Assembly (NCBI RefSeq): GCF_900142435.1 | Contig: NZ_LT670846.1 | Location: 648,750-712,749 of the forward strand | Direction: 5' to 3' | DNA: 64,000 nucleotides | DNA from: Thermocrinis minervae | GTDB taxonomy: Bacteria > Aquificota > Aquificia > Aquificales > Aquificaceae | Part shown: positions 7,485 to 17,880 of the stretch, piece after piece | How the letters are laid out: the number at the start of each line of letters is the position of its first letter | Position numbering within the stretch: the stretch's first letter is position 1 | Translations under genes and position numbers: made by a program | The notes under the pieces: model-generated | What the model was told of the DNA's origin: nothing | Seen by the model: the letters and a program-made list of their open reading frames with translations, nothing else | The model's database searches: none

Positions 7485-9054
7485 CCGTCTGGTAGAGTTC
7501 TCTGACTAGCTCCTTCCAGTCTCTCCTTCCCTCCTCTATCTCATCAAGTTTGTCTTCCATAAGTTTGGTAAAGCCATAGTCCACGAGTCTTGGATAGTTT
7601 TCCATAAGGTAGCTCACTAGAGTGCGTCCAAGCCCTGTGGGTTTTAACCTTCCCTTTTCCACTACTACGTAGTTTCTACTTTTTAAAGTATCCACCAGCG
7701 TTTGATAGGTGGATGGCCTTCCTATGCCTAGGCTTTCCAGCTTTTTTATTAGAGTTCCTTCTGTGTACCTCTCTGGAGGTTTAGAGACAACTTCTTCTAA
7801 GAACACCTTTTTTGGTTTTAGGATATGGCCTTCTTCTAAAGGTGGGAGTGCTTGGTCCTGTACCCTTTCAAAGATGGTCCAGCCTGGGAATAGAGTTCTG
7901 AAGCCCTCAGCTTCAAACTCGAGGTTTTCGGCAGATAGAGGTACCAAAATGGCCTTCTGATCCTCTATGATCCAGTCAGCCATAAGGCTTTGTAGAGTCC
8001 TAACCTTTATAAGGTCAAACACCTGCCTTTCCTTAATCTCTGAGGGTAACAAATCTAACCTTGTAGGCCTTATACACTCATGGGCAAGTTGAGAGTGTTG
8101 CCTTTCTTTGAACTTTCTTGGCTTCCCCACGTAATCTCTTCCGTATGTGTCTGATATATAGGAAAGGAACTCCTTCTGCTTTTCTTCGCTTATCCTGTGG
8201 CTGTCCGTCCTTGGATAGGTTATGTAGCCAAGCTCGTAGAGCTTCTGGGCCAACTGTTGAGCTTCTTTTACTGTAAGCCCTAACCTCTGGTTTGCCTCTT
8301 TTAGGTACTCGGCCGTGTTGAAAGGTTTGGGTGGTGGCTTTCTCTCCTCCTTAATGCTAAAGGATTTGACCATGAAAAGGCTATCTTTTACCTTGTTAAG
8401 GAAGGGTTCTGCGTTGGATGGCTTTTCAAACCTATAGGGCAGTGTAGCTTGGAAGGTAATGCCATCTTTTTCAAAAACTGCTTTTATGTAATAACTTTTC
8501 TTCTTTTTGTGGTTTTCAATCTGTTCCTCCCTTTCAACTATGAGCCTTAGGGCTGGGCTTTGAACCCTACCCACTGAGATGGTGGTCTTTAGGTCTTTGC
8601 TTGCCTTTGGTGAGATAAGATAGCCGATAAGCCTGTCCAACACACGCCTCGCAAACTGTGAGTAGACTAAGTTCATGTCTATGTTTCTCTTCTCGTGTAG
8701 GGCTTTCTTTATGGCGGAAGGTAATATCTCGTAAAAGGCTATCCTCCAGATGTTTTTGTTGAACCTTTTAAGGTAGTCCCAGACCCAGTAGGCGATAGCC
8801 TCTCCTTCCCTGTCTGGGTCTGTGGCTATGTAAACTTCCTCTGCCCTCTTGGCTATTTTTGCAAGTTCATCCAGGAGCTTCTTTTTACCCCTGACGAAAA
8901 CTACCCTAAACTCAAGGGTGTTTAAGTCTACACCAAGCTCGTTTTCAGGAAGATCTTTTACATGTCCCTTGGTTGCAAAGACCCACCATCCTTCACCTAG
9001 GAACTTTTTTATAGTTCTTGCTTTTGTGGGAGACTCTACTACGAGAAGCTTCAT
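7471..9054 (-). CDS. topA: DNA topoisomerase I (type IA), without C-terminal zinc fingers
   Basis: It relaxes negative supercoils through a 5'-phosphotyrosine intermediate. The TOPRIM domain has E7 (VESPTKA) and the metal-binding DPDREGE (D79, D81). The active-site tyrosine is about Y280 in GYITYPRTDS. SVGRVQSPALRL and GRPSTYQTLVDTL are further family blocks. At 527 residues it ends after the catalytic core, so the C-terminal zinc-ribbon repeats of E. coli TopA (865 residues) are absent. Short forms are common in thermophiles. The start overlaps gcvT by 4 bp; the stop overlaps the convergent encapsulin gene. Confidence 0.93.
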   Translation of the reverse strand: MKLLVVESPTKARTIKKFLGEGWWVFATKGHVKDLPENELGVDLNTLEFRVVFVRGKKKLLDELAKIAKRAEEVYIATDPDREGEAIAYWVWDYLKRFNKNIWRIAFYEILPSAIKKALHEKRNIDMNLVYSQFARRVLDRLIGYLISPKASKDLKTTISVGRVQSPALRLIVEREEQIENHKKKKSYYIKAVFEKDGITFQATLPYRFEKPSNAEPFLNKVKDSLFMVKSFSIKEERKPPPKPFNTAEYLKEANQRLGLTVKEAQQLAQKLYELGYITYPRTDSHRISEEKQKEFLSYISDTYGRDYVGKPRKFKERQHSQLAHECIRPTRLDLLPSEIKERQVFDLIKVRTLQSLMADWIIEDQKAILVPLSAENLEFEAEGFRTLFPGWTIFERVQDQALPPLEEGHILKPKKVFLEEVVSKPPERYTEGTLIKKLESLGIGRPSTYQTLVDTLKSRNYVVVEKGRLKPTGLGRTLVSYLMENYPRLVDYGFTKLMEDKLDEIEEGRRDWKELVRELYQTAILR

Positions 9055-10070
9055 GCCTTGACGAAGGGATAGCTTCTAAGCCTTCCCTTCAACCTTCTGT
9101 CTCTTACTTCAACCTCAACTTCAAGGCCTTCTTGTCTGAAGTTTACGTCCACAAAACATAGGGCTATACCTCTGTCTAGTGTGTACGAGTAAGTGCCGCT
9201 TGAAACTACCCCTATTGGCTTACCCTCGTGCAACACTCTGTAGCCGCTCCTCGGTACCCCTCTCTCCAAGAGTTCCAACCCGAAGAGTTTTTTCTCTACC
9301 TTTTTTGAAAGCATGGCCTGCTTTCCCAAAAAGTCCTTCTCAAAGTCCACAAACTTATCCAACGCTGCTTCTAATGGTGTTATATCTTCAGAAAGCTCCT
9401 TCCCGTAGAGGGGAAAGCCTGCCTCTATCCTGAGCACGTCCCTCGCGGCAAGACCGCACGGCCTTGCGTAGTTTAGCAGTTCTCTAAAGAGCTGCAGCGT
9501 TCTGTCCACAGGCCCGTATATCTCATATCCCGGTCCGCCCGTGTATCCAGTCCTTGATACTATAAAGTCGTCCATTCTCTTAAAGTGATAATACTTTAGG
9601 TCTTTTACGGGAAAGAACTTAGAGATAACCTCAGGGCTTTCTTTGCCTTGGACAGCTATCTGAAGCAAGTTTTGAGAAATGTCCAGAACCTCCACGAAGT
9701 TGCTCAGATGCTCTTTAACCTTTTGTCTGTTGCCTGCGTTCACACAGAGTAGAAGCTCATCCTCTGAAAGCATGTAGACGGTGATATCATCCTTTATCCC
9801 ACCTTTCTCGTTGGTTATAAGGTTGTACTGGACTTTACCCACCTTTAACTTTTGGAGGTTGTTGGTGGTAAGGTAGTTTAGCTTTTGTAAAGCTTCATAA
9901 CCCCTTACCAGGAACCTGCCCATGTGGGATACGTCAAAGATGCCACAAGACTGTCTGACGGCAAGTACCTCATCCTTTACCGATCCATAATCTAGTGGCA
10001 TCTGCCAGCCGTTGAAATCCGTAAAACGAGCGCCTATGTCCTTGTGAATGCTGTAGAAGGGAGTTTTCAC
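9051..10070 (-). CDS. gcvT: Aminomethyltransferase (glycine cleavage T-protein)
   Basis: It transfers the methylene group from H-protein-bound aminomethyl to tetrahydrofolate in glycine cleavage or synthesis. The 339-residue protein shows the family blocks FTDFNGWQMPLDYGSVKDE, CGIFDVSHMGRF (folate pocket), RTGYTGGPGYEIY and RIEAGFPLYGKEL. No gcvH or gcvP is in this window. It lies between the DUF4388-like gene (9 bp upstream) and topA (4 bp overlap) with no functional link apparent. Confidence 0.93.
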   Translation of the reverse strand: MKTPFYSIHKDIGARFTDFNGWQMPLDYGSVKDEVLAVRQSCGIFDVSHMGRFLVRGYEALQKLNYLTTNNLQKLKVGKVQYNLITNEKGGIKDDITVYMLSEDELLLCVNAGNRQKVKEHLSNFVEVLDISQNLLQIAVQGKESPEVISKFFPVKDLKYYHFKRMDDFIVSRTGYTGGPGYEIYGPVDRTLQLFRELLNYARPCGLAARDVLRIEAGFPLYGKELSEDITPLEAALDKFVDFEKDFLGKQAMLSKKVEKKLFGLELLERGVPRSGYRVLHEGKPIGVVSSGTYSYTLDRGIALCFVDVNFRQEGLEVEVEVRDRRLKGRLRSYPFVKA

Positions 10071-10079
10071 TCTAAAGGA

Positions 10080-11162
10080 TTATAACACTATACCCTTGGC
10101 CTTTTTTAGAAAGTTCTCTGCATGCAGCTTGTCAGGTATCTCCATGTAAAGGGCATCTATAAGCCTTTTGAAAGACTCTTCATCCATGCTTTCCTCCGAA
10201 AGGCCTAAGTGTTTTAGTACCTTGTTCCATATGAGCGGTCCTATGGGCCCTATCTCTTCCGTGAAGTACTTCTTTAGCTCAAGCACAGACCCTGGATTGA
10301 TCTTAGAAGAAGGTGAAGGTTCTGTAAACCTTATCTCTATGGGCTGTGGGCTATACTCTATCTGCATGGAGAAGAAGGTACCTGTATCTGCTGGGGGACA
10401 CTCTTCCAGGTGATCAAAACCTTCCAGGTGAGAACGGATGCAAAGGACAGGCCTACTCCTATGGTAAAAAACGTAGAAGCGGGACCCTCTGTCTACTTCC
10501 GTTACATGTATGCCTGCCATAGAACTCTTGAACTCTTCTCTTTTTACTTCCCTGATTGTACGCATGGAGTAGAGCAGTAGGGGTAACTCTTTGTCCGTGG
10601 AGTATACCTCAAGAAAGACCTCCGATGGAGAGAGCATAAGGCTTTGGTATCTTTCAAGGTTGTAGCCATCGTCGTAGTAAGAGAGTATAGGCGTACCATC
10701 TTGAAAGACAACCATAAGCTTTATGTCATGTACGGTACTAAAGACAGCATAACCGTAAAGGCCAACATTTCTTATGTTTTGAAGTAGCTTAGCTAGGTTT
10801 ATGCTCGCGAGCTTAACGTAGGGAAAGGCAAGAGTGCCGTACCCAGCAAAGGTGTAAGGGCTCAAGGGCATGTCTTTAAAGCTCCTCATACGATGGACTA
10901 CACAGAGGGTAGTCTGAAAAACGTCTATTATTCCAGAACCAGATGGTACGTACTGGCTAGGGTTAATGTGTACGATATTGCTACCTTTAATCTTCCTAAG
11001 ACCTTCTTTCAAGCTACCTTCAACCAGGATGAGATAATCCTCCCTATCCCAGTAAGTAAGCTTTATGTAGCCTGTTAGCCTCCTTTCTGAAAAGTCAGCA
11101 AGCAACCCCCTCCAGTCAACGCTATCCGTACTAAGATCTCCGTATACTTTAACCCTTTGCAT
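10080..11162 (-). CDS. Unrecognised protein, DUF4388-like, partner of MglA-type GTPase
   Basis: 360 residues, no signal peptide or membrane segment. The N-terminal part (about 10-60: DWRGLLADFSERRLTGYIKLTYW...LILVEGSLKEG) has the shape of DUF4388, a domain common in bacterial signalling and GTPase-linked proteins. The C-terminal part (about 290-340: ELKKYFTEEIGPIGPLIWNK) resembles a small helical domain with a conserved GP motif found in similar proteins. Both assignments are by eye. It overlaps the mglA-like gene by 14 bp. The coupling suggests that it is an effector or regulator of that GTPase. No enzymatic motif is evident. Confidence 0.6.
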   Translation of the reverse strand: MQRVKVYGDLSTDSVDWRGLLADFSERRLTGYIKLTYWDREDYLILVEGSLKEGLRKIKGSNIVHINPSQYVPSGSGIIDVFQTTLCVVHRMRSFKDMPLSPYTFAGYGTLAFPYVKLASINLAKLLQNIRNVGLYGYAVFSTVHDIKLMVVFQDGTPILSYYDDGYNLERYQSLMLSPSEVFLEVYSTDKELPLLLYSMRTIREVKREEFKSSMAGIHVTEVDRGSRFYVFYHRSRPVLCIRSHLEGFDHLEECPPADTGTFFSMQIEYSPQPIEIRFTEPSPSSKINPGSVLELKKYFTEEIGPIGPLIWNKVLKHLGLSEESMDEESFKRLIDALYMEIPDKLHAENFLKKAKGIVL

Positions 11163-11709
11163 ACCTCTTTACCAAGATATTTGATAGGATAAGTCTGAAG
11201 GTTTCCAAAACACCTTTACCCTCTACGGCTACAGCCTCCACGTAAGGTGCACCCCATGGGTTGAACCTCATCTCCATGTCCTCTATGGGCATGGCGTCGG
11301 GCAAGTCCCTCTTGTTGTACTGTACCACCACGGGAAAGTCCATAAGATTCTCACCAAGCTCCTTTAGAACGGCTGCCGTCTCTCTTAGCACCAAAAAGTT
11401 GACATCCGCCCTCTCTCTTGAGCTGTCTACTACGAAGACAAGACCATCCACACCTTTGAGGATTACCTTTCGCAATGGGTGGAGTCTAAACTGTCCTGGA
11501 GTGGTCAAGACCTTTATATCCAGCTCAAGGTCATCGACCTTTACGTTGCTTACAAACATCTCCATGAAAAGCGTTCTCTGTTCATCCGTCTCCATGCTCA
11601 CCAGCTCCCCAGCCATGCCCTTCTCCCTGAGGATTCTGTTGAGCATCTTTACGTTTGTACTCTTTCCGGCAAGGCTAGAACCAAAGTAGACAACTTTAAG
11701 CTTCACCAC
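11149..11709 (-). CDS. MglA-type small Ras-like GTPase
   Basis: 186-residue bacterial Ras-like GTPase. P-loop FGSSLAGKST (GxxxxGKS/T), switch II/Walker B region TTPGQFRLHPLRK (equivalent to TLPGQ of MglA), G4 motif QYNKRD (NKxD). MglA sets cell polarity and controls pili or gliding in Myxococcus; in Aquificales the role is unknown. A type IV pilus-type ATPase lies elsewhere in the window (27171). It is the first gene of an operon with the DUF4388-like gene, gcvT and topA. No MglB/roadblock gene is adjacent, so the GTPase-activating partner may be the next gene or lie elsewhere. Confidence 0.85.
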   Translation of the reverse strand: MVKLKVVYFGSSLAGKSTNVKMLNRILREKGMAGELVSMETDEQRTLFMEMFVSNVKVDDLELDIKVLTTPGQFRLHPLRKVILKGVDGLVFVVDSSRERADVNFLVLRETAAVLKELGENLMDFPVVVQYNKRDLPDAMPIEDMEMRFNPWGAPYVEAVAVEGKGVLETFRLILSNILVKRYAKG

Positions 11710-11767
11710 ACCCTCCTACGGCTTGCCTGACTTGTCTGATTTGTCGGAGTAAATAAAGTTTAATTAT

Positions 11768-12400
11768 ATGACCTTTTTTGACAGGGCTGATGCAGGTAAG
11801 CTTTTGGGAGAGTACTTAAAGGAAAACATGGTACAAAACCATGTTGATGTTGTGCTCGGAATACCACGGGGGGGTGTACTTGTAGCTAAAGAGGTAGCAA
11901 GGGCCTTAGGCAAACCCTTGGGTGTGCTCCTTGTAAGAAAGCTAGGTGTACCTTCAAACCCAGAACTCGCCTTCGGTGCTGTAGATCCAGACGGTGAAGT
12001 CTATCTAGACCAAAGTACGGTAGACTACTTTGGACTCTCCGAGGAAGACATAAAGAAGGTGGTCAGGAACGAGCTGGAAAAGATAAGAGAAAGAGAAAGA
12101 AGGTTTGCGAAAGCTCTTATAGATCCAGAGGGTAAGCAACTGCTTATAGTGGACGATGGGATAGCGACAGGTCTTACTGTTCTCGCAGGCATAGGTTATC
12201 TAAGAAGAAAGGGAGCCAAGAGTATATACGTGGCCGCGCCTGTGTGTCCTGCAAGCACTATCCAAAGGCTCACCAAGGTAGCTGATAAAGTTTACTGCTA
12301 TCACGTTGTAGGAGACTCTTCCTTTGCTGTGGGCATCTTCTACAGAGACTTCAGACAGGTCACTGACGAAGAAGTTGAAGAAGTACTTTCCCAGGAATAA
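11768..12400 (+). CDS. Phosphoribosyltransferase-domain protein
   Basis: 210 residues with a type I PRT fold. The PRPP-binding loop is LLIVDDGIATGLT (about 126-138), and VVLGIPRGGVLVAKEVA is the PPi loop region. The family is a broad group of predicted PRTases of unknown substrate. The 58-bp space to the divergent mglA-like gene must hold both promoters. No Shine-Dalgarno sequence precedes the ATG, and AT-rich bases (TTTAATTAT) run into it. It sits 31 bp before rpoD and may be transcribed with it. Confidence 0.8.
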   Translation: MTFFDRADAGKLLGEYLKENMVQNHVDVVLGIPRGGVLVAKEVARALGKPLGVLLVRKLGVPSNPELAFGAVDPDGEVYLDQSTVDYFGLSEEDIKKVVRNELEKIRERERRFAKALIDPEGKQLLIVDDGIATGLTVLAGIGYLRRKGAKSIYVAAPVCPASTIQRLTKVADKVYCYHVVGDSSFAVGIFYRDFRQVTDEEVEEVLSQE

Positions 12401-12431
12401 ATTATAGACCTTTTGATAGGAGGTTATGGTC

Positions 12432-14144
12432 ATGGTAGATAGGGAACTATTGGCTAAACTTATAGGGCTCAGTGAGAAAGGGTATGTAACCTATGCAGAA
12501 CTTAGTGAAGCGCTAGGTAAAGATATCACCGATCCGGAGATTTACGAAGAGGTAATGGATTTCTTACAAGAGAGGGGTGTAAGGATAGTAGAGAGTGAAG
12601 AAGATGTTACCCTAGATTATGAAGAAGATGAACTTACTGTCTCAACAGATGGTCTGTACTCTTCCGCAAAGGATGGGGACCCTGTAAAGCTTTACATGAG
12701 GGATATGGGTAAAATACCACTCCTCACCAGAGAAGAGGAGATATTCTATGCGCAACAGATAGAAAGAGGAAGAAAAATAATGAGAAGAGGCCTTTTAAGA
12801 ACAGCCTTCCTTGTAGAAAAGGTCCTAACAGAATGGGCCAACGTATGCAACGGTAAGGTAAAGGCCGTGGACCTTATGGACACCATGGACACGAGCAAGA
12901 CAGTAGAAGAGTACGAAGAAACTCAAGAACAGTTAGAAAGATACTTCATGGATAAGGGTCTTGAGCTAGCGAAGGCTTACAAGGAAGCATTGCAGTGGAG
13001 AGAGCTCTACCTTAAATATCCTACACCCGAATACAAAAAGGAATATTTGAAAAAGCACGCACGCATGAACAGAATACTGAAAGAGCTTCATCTTAAATAT
13101 TCCAAGTTTGAACGCATAGCCGACGAGCTCCTAAACCTTTACCAAAAGTATACGAAGAAGCTCAGAGAATATAAGCTAAGGAAGGAAAAGCTAGAAAAGA
13201 TCCATCCTAACGTAGATGAACTCATAAAGCTCTACGACAGTAATAAGGAGCTCCAGAAAAGGGCAGAGAGACTTGGCTACGATTTTGTAAAGTTTCAAAT
13301 GCTCAGGGATGAGTACCTAACCCTTAAGAAGGAAATAAATGAACTTAAAAACAAAATGGGTATTCTACCAGAAGAGCTCGATAGAGTTATAAGCATAATA
13401 AAGGAAGGAAGGACGCAAGTAGTCCAAGCTAAACAGGTTATGGTCAAATGTAACCTAAGGCTTGTGGTATCCATAGCCAAGAAGTATGTAAACAGAGGCC
13501 TGCACTTCTTAGACCTCATACAAGAAGGAAACATGGGCCTTATAAAAGCAGTAGATAAATACGACTACAGGAAAGGATACAAGTTCTCCACGTACGCCAC
13601 CTGGTGGATAAGGCAGGCCATAACTAGGGCCATAGCAGATCAGGCCAGGACCATCCGTATACCCGTACACATGATAGAGACAATGAATGAAATAAACAGA
13701 GAAGCCAAAAAATTCTTCCAAGACCATGGTAGAGAACCAACGCCTGAAGAACTAGCTCAGCGTTTGGGAATATCTGTGGAAAAAGTAAAGAGGGTCCTAA
13801 AATCTTCACAAGAGCCCATATCCCTTGACACACCTATAGGGGACGATGAAGATACACACCTGAGGGACTTTATAGAGGACAGAAGCGTACCATCTCCAGA
13901 GGAACAAGTTCACCGTAGGGTACTGAGAGAACATCTCATAAAGGTGCTACAAACCCTGGGAGAGAAAGAAAGAGAGATACTCATGTACAGGTACGGTTTG
14001 GTTGATGGTACCGAGTACACATTGGAACAGATAGGCAAAATGTTCAACGTCACAAGGGAGAGGATAAGGCAGATAGAAAACAAAGCCATAAGAAAGCTTA
14101 GACATCCAAGTAGGGCTAAGTACCTCAAGGACTTTGAGCTATAA
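12432..14144 (+). CDS. rpoD: RNA polymerase primary sigma factor (sigma-70)
   Basis: About 570 residues. Region 1.2 ([21 protein letters not shown]) is followed by a long charged coiled-coil non-conserved region (about 150-320), region 2 ([35 protein letters not shown]), region 3, and region 4 ending [20 protein letters not shown]. This is the housekeeping sigma of the cell, consistent with the TTGACA/TATAAT-like promoters seen here. AGGAGG at 12418-12423 is 8 nt from the ATG at 12432 but only 2 nt from the ATG at 12426, so the second is preferred. Confidence 0.95.
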   Translation: MVDRELLAKLIGLSEKGYVTYAELSEALGKDITDPEIYEEVMDFLQERGVRIVESEEDVTLDYEEDELTVSTDGLYSSAKDGDPVKLYMRDMGKIPLLTREEEIFYAQQIERGRKIMRRGLLRTAFLVEKVLTEWANVCNGKVKAVDLMDTMDTSKTVEEYEETQEQLERYFMDKGLELAKAYKEALQWRELYLKYPTPEYKKEYLKKHARMNRILKELHLKYSKFERIADELLNLYQKYTKKLREYKLRKEKLEKIHPNVDELIKLYDSNKELQKRAERLGYDFVKFQMLRDEYLTLKKEINELKNKMGILPEELDRVISIIKEGRTQVVQAKQVMVKCNLRLVVSIAKKYVNRGLHFLDLIQEGNMGLIKAVDKYDYRKGYKFSTYATWWIRQAITRAIADQARTIRIPVHMIETMNEINREAKKFFQDHGREPTPEELAQRLGISVEKVKRVLKSSQEPISLDTPIGDDEDTHLRDFIEDRSVPSPEEQVHRRVLREHLIKVLQTLGEKEREILMYRYGLVDGTEYTLEQIGKMFNVTRERIRQIENKAIRKLRHPSRAKYLKDFEL

Positions 14145-14159
14145 TTTAAATTTCATAAA

Positions 14160-14243
14160 GCGGGTGTGGCGGAATTGGCAGACGCGCGGGACTCAGGATC
14201 CCGTGGCCGTAAGGCCGTGAGGGTTCAACTCCCTCCACCCGCA
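14160..14243 (+). tRNA. tRNA-Leu (anticodon CAG)
   Basis: 84-nt class II tRNA. The acceptor GCGGGTG pairs with CACCCGC (14236-14242), discriminator A. The anticodon stem CGGGA/TCCCG encloses CTCAGGA, giving anticodon CAG. The long variable arm is TGGCCGTAAGGCCG, and the T-arm is GAGGG-TTCAACT-CCCTC. CCA is not encoded. It lies 15 bp after rpoD and 19 bp before tig. TATAAT at 14140-14145 overlaps the rpoD stop codon and could be its own -10. Confidence 0.95.
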
Positions 14244-14262
14244 TAAAAACCTGGAGGAAGGA

Positions 14263-15555
14263 ATGAAGGTAGAATTAGTGCCTAGAGAAGGCCTCTTCAA
14301 AGAGCTAAGGGTAGAGGTAGAAGGTGCTATAGTGGACAACGCCCTTAAGGAAGTCTACCAGTACTTAATGGAAAACGCAGAGGTAGAAGGCTTTAGACGA
14401 GGTAAAGCACCCCTTTGGATAATAAAGGCAAGGTTCAAGGAAACCATAAAGGAAGAAACGGGCAAGAAGGTAGCAGATGCTACCCTTCACGAGGCCATCA
14501 AGATGGCAAACGTGGAACCTGTAGCCGACATATACCTGGAGGATATCCAGCTGGACGAAGGAAGTTTAAAGCTCTCTTACAAAGTTTCCTTTGAAACACA
14601 GCCAGAGTTTGAGCTTAAAGACCTTAGCAATTTGGAGGTAACCATAAAACCCATAAAGCTAAACGATGAAATGCTCAGAAAAGCCATAGAAGAGCTCAGA
14701 GAAGAACATGCCGTATGGGAACCTGTAGACAGAGAGATAAGGGAAGGGGATTTAGTGGTGTTGGACTATGAGATAGAAGAACTGAGCTCAGGTGAAGTTA
14801 TCAAGGACGAGACTTCTGCTATAGTCGGTCAAGGGATGCTAAGACAGGAGATAGAAAAGGAGCTCATAGGCAAAAAAGAGGGAGATGAGCTGGTATTTGA
14901 AGAGCTAGACCTTTACAGCACCGAAGGCAAACCTGTGGGTAAGGCAAAGGTAAAACTTGTAGTAAAAGCAGTAAAGGAGAAGAAGTTACCAGAGCTTAAC
15001 GATGAGTTTGCAAAGGAAGCGGGTTTAGGTGAAACTTGGGAGGAAGCTCAAGAGAAGATAAGAAGATCCTTAGAAGAGAGGATAGAAAGCCTGAGGAAGC
15101 AGGCCATATCTGAGGCCTTGGTACAGAAGCTTGTGCAGATGCACGACTTTGAGGTTCCCAAAACACTCCTCTCAAGGGAGCTTTCCTTCCTAGTAGGAAG
15201 AAGGTTAGAGACCCTAAAACAGTTAGGTGTAGATCCAAGGTACGTGGACATAAGACTCCTATCTCAAGAACTCCTCCCCTTTGCAGTCCAGAACATAAAG
15301 CTCAGGTACATACTAGAGAAGTACAGCCAGGAGAAGGGTTTTGAAGTAAGCCAAGAGGAGCTCGAAAAATACTACGAGGAGCTGGCATCCAGCTACAATA
15401 CCTCAAAGGAAGAGTTCAAAGAGTATGTAAAGGAAAGGGGTTTGGAAGAGCAGATAAGGAAGGATCTAATAAGGCAGAAGGCCTTTGAAGATCTTCTGTC
15501 TAAGGTGAAAGTAACAGAAGAGGAGGAAAATAAGGATGAAGGACAATCTTCTTAA
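14263..15555 (+). CDS. tig: Trigger factor, ribosome-associated chaperone and peptidyl-prolyl isomerase
   Basis: 430 residues in the usual order. The N-terminal ribosome-binding domain carries the signature GFRRGKAP (about residue 44). The FKBP-type isomerase domain is about 150-240 ([34 protein letters not shown]). The helical C-terminal arms follow. A strong ribosome site (GGAGGAAGG) lies between the tRNA-Leu and the ATG. It overlaps clpP by 20 bp; tig-clpP-clpX is a widespread gene order. Confidence 0.95.
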   Translation: MKVELVPREGLFKELRVEVEGAIVDNALKEVYQYLMENAEVEGFRRGKAPLWIIKARFKETIKEETGKKVADATLHEAIKMANVEPVADIYLEDIQLDEGSLKLSYKVSFETQPEFELKDLSNLEVTIKPIKLNDEMLRKAIEELREEHAVWEPVDREIREGDLVVLDYEIEELSSGEVIKDETSAIVGQGMLRQEIEKELIGKKEGDELVFEELDLYSTEGKPVGKAKVKLVVKAVKEKKLPELNDEFAKEAGLGETWEEAQEKIRRSLEERIESLRKQAISEALVQKLVQMHDFEVPKTLLSRELSFLVGRRLETLKQLGVDPRYVDIRLLSQELLPFAVQNIKLRYILEKYSQEKGFEVSQEELEKYYEELASSYNTSKEEFKEYVKERGLEEQIRKDLIRQKAFEDLLSKVKVTEEEENKDEGQSS

Positions 15556-16138
15556 TCAGCTAGTGCCCATTGTAATAGAGCAGACACCCAGGGGCGAAAG
15601 GGCTTACGACATATACTCAAGGCTTCTGCAGGACAGGATAGTATTGCTTGGCTATCCTATAGATGACCATGTGGCAAACCTAATAGTAGCTCAGCTCCTT
15701 TTCTTGGAGGCTCAGGACCCAGAAAAGGACATATACATGTACATAAACTCGCCCGGTGGTTCTGTGACAGCTGGCCTTGCCATATACGATACGATGCAGT
15801 ACATAAAACCCGATGTAGTTACCATATGCATAGGGCAAGCGGCTTCAATGGCAGCAGTACTTTTGGCTGCTGGTGCTCCCGGTAAGAGGTATTCACTCCC
15901 ACACTCGAGGATAATGATCCACCAACCCTTAGGTGGGATATCAGGACAAGCTACTGACATAATAATCCACGCTGAGGAGATAAGGAGGATAAAGAACCTC
16001 TTAAACCAGATCCTGGCCAAACACACAGGGCAGCCACTAGAAAGGATAGAAAGAGACGTAGAGAGGGACTACTTTATGTCTCCAGAAGAGGCAATGGCCT
16101 ACGGCATAATAGACAAGGTTATAGAGAAGAGGCAGTAA
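15536..16138 (+). CDS. clpP: ATP-dependent Clp protease proteolytic subunit
   Basis: 200 residues, serine peptidase that forms a double heptameric ring working with ClpX. Catalytic triad seen at S104 ([12 protein letters not shown]), H129 ([10 protein letters not shown]) and D178 (ERDYFM). The N-terminal processing region is [20 protein letters not shown]. The start lies inside the last 20 bp of tig and the stop is 1 bp before clpX, so translation is coupled. Confidence 0.97.
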   Translation: MKDNLLNQLVPIVIEQTPRGERAYDIYSRLLQDRIVLLGYPIDDHVANLIVAQLLFLEAQDPEKDIYMYINSPGGSVTAGLAIYDTMQYIKPDVVTICIGQAASMAAVLLAAGAPGKRYSLPHSRIMIHQPLGGISGQATDIIIHAEEIRRIKNLLNQILAKHTGQPLERIERDVERDYFMSPEEAMAYGIIDKVIEKRQ

Positions 16139-16139
16139 G

Positions 16140-17378
16140 ATGAAGCAGAAGGATATAGAAGATAGGTGTTCCTTTTGTGGCTCACCAGCGAGAGATGTTC
16201 TCTTCTTGATATCTGGCATAGGTGATGCTTTCATATGCGACAGATGTGTGGAAGCAGGCTACAGGCTAGTCCAGGAGCACAAAAAACAACTACAACCACG
16301 TACCCTTAAGGATCTACCCAAGCCAGAGGAGATAAAGAAGTACTTAGATCAGTACGTTATAGGCCAAGAGAAAGCAAAGAAGATACTCTCAGTAGCAGTC
16401 TACAACCACTACAAGAGGATAAGGAACAAGGAGCTAGGTCTGAACATGGAAGATACAGAAGTGGAAAAGAGCAACATACTGCTTATAGGTCCTACAGGCT
16501 CAGGCAAAACCCTTTTAGCAAGAACCTTAGCCAAGCTCCTGGATGTGCCCTTCGCCATAGCAGATGCAACAAGCCTTACAGAAGCTGGTTATGTGGGAGA
16601 GGACGTAGAGAACGTACTTGTCAGACTCCTGCAGAACTGTGGCTACGATGTTAAACTTGCCCAGAAAGGTATAGTCTACATAGATGAGATAGACAAGATA
16701 GCCAAAAAGTCTGGTATAAACCCATCTATAACTAGGGACGTTTCTGGTGAAGGCGTGCAGCAGGCCCTTCTTAAGATACTAGAGGGCACCATAGCCAATG
16801 TACCACCTCAGGGTGGACGAAAGCACCCACACCAGGAGTTTATACAAGTGGACACCACAGACATACTTTTCATCTGCGGAGGAGCTTTTGTAGGCCTGGA
16901 GGACATAATAAAGAGGAGGCTGGGCAAATCTGTAGTAGGGTTTGAATCTCAAATAAGGAACCTCAAAGAAGACCAGCACATCCTAGATCTTGTAGAGGTT
17001 GAAGATCTCATACACTTCGGTCTCATACCAGAGTTTGTAGGAAGACTTCCAGTTATAGCTGTGTTGCACGAGCTAACAGAAGAAGATTTGATGAGGGTCT
17101 TGGTGGAGCCAAAGAACGCTCTAATAAAGCAGTATCAGAAACTCCTTGCTATGGACGGTGTAGAGCTTGAGTTCACAGAGGAAGCAATAAGAGAGATAGC
17201 CAGAGAGGCCATAAGAAGGAAGACGGGTGCAAGGGGTCTTAGGGCCATCCTCGAAGAGATCATGACGGATGTTATGTTTGAGGTACCTTCCATACCAGGT
17301 ATAAAGAAGGTGATCGTAGATGAACAAACTGTGAAAAATAGAACAAAACCCAAATACATATACGAAAAGGCAGTATAA
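16140..17378 (+). CDS. clpX: ATP-dependent Clp protease ATPase subunit
   Basis: 412-residue AAA+ unfoldase. The N-terminal zinc-binding domain has CSFCG and CDRC (four Cys). Walker A is [15 protein letters not shown], Walker B is [13 protein letters not shown], and the substrate pore loop is [26 protein letters not shown] is in the C-terminal small domain. It directly follows clpP and precedes the Skp-like gene by 19 bp. Confidence 0.97.
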   Translation: MKQKDIEDRCSFCGSPARDVLFLISGIGDAFICDRCVEAGYRLVQEHKKQLQPRTLKDLPKPEEIKKYLDQYVIGQEKAKKILSVAVYNHYKRIRNKELGLNMEDTEVEKSNILLIGPTGSGKTLLARTLAKLLDVPFAIADATSLTEAGYVGEDVENVLVRLLQNCGYDVKLAQKGIVYIDEIDKIAKKSGINPSITRDVSGEGVQQALLKILEGTIANVPPQGGRKHPHQEFIQVDTTDILFICGGAFVGLEDIIKRRLGKSVVGFESQIRNLKEDQHILDLVEVEDLIHFGLIPEFVGRLPVIAVLHELTEEDLMRVLVEPKNALIKQYQKLLAMDGVELEFTEEAIREIAREAIRRKTGARGLRAILEEIMTDVMFEVPSIPGIKKVIVDEQTVKNRTKPKYIYEKAV

Positions 17379-17397
17379 TGACAAGAAGGAGGTAATC

Positions 17398-17880
17398 ATG
17401 AAGAGACTTTTAATTTTGTTGTTGGTAGGAAGCTTTGCCTATGCAGAGCAGAAGTTTGTATGTGTAGACCCTAACAGGATAATAGCTGAATCTAAGGTGG
17501 TAGCTCAAAAACAAGAAGAGCTAAAAAAGAAGGCTCAGGATTATCAAAGTCAATTGCAAGAGGTAAATAAAAGACTCGAGGAACTCAAGAACCAGATTCA
17601 GAGCAAGGGTATAAGCCAGCAGGCAAGGGAACAAAAGATAAAAGAATATCAACAGACTGAGGCAAAAGGCATAGAGCTTCAACAGAAGGCCCAAGCTGAG
17701 CTTATGGAGCTCAAAAGTAGACTAGAAAGTGAGCTTCTTGCACAAGTCAGGAATATAGGAAGCCAAATAGCTAAAGAGAAGGGTTACACTGGTATACTTG
17801 ATTGTGGTGCCTTCCTTTATATACAACCGGAGCTTGACATAACAAAAGAGGTCATAAACAGGTTAGATCAAAGTAGATGA
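17398..17880 (+). CDS. OmpH/Skp-family periplasmic chaperone
   Basis: 160 residues. A signal peptide (MKRLLILLLVGSFAYA, cleavage probably after AYA) is followed by a short core and a long charged coiled coil (about 40-125, rich in Q, E and K), then the C-terminal core. Skp escorts unfolded outer-membrane proteins to the BAM complex; bamA is at 61463. Skp followed by lpxD is a classic envelope-gene neighbourhood, and the two overlap by 4 bp here. It has a good ribosome site (GAAGGAGG). Confidence 0.88.
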   Translation: MKRLLILLLVGSFAYAEQKFVCVDPNRIIAESKVVAQKQEELKKKAQDYQSQLQEVNKRLEELKNQIQSKGISQQAREQKIKEYQQTEAKGIELQQKAQAELMELKSRLESELLAQVRNIGSQIAKEKGYTGILDCGAFLYIQPELDITKEVINRLDQSR

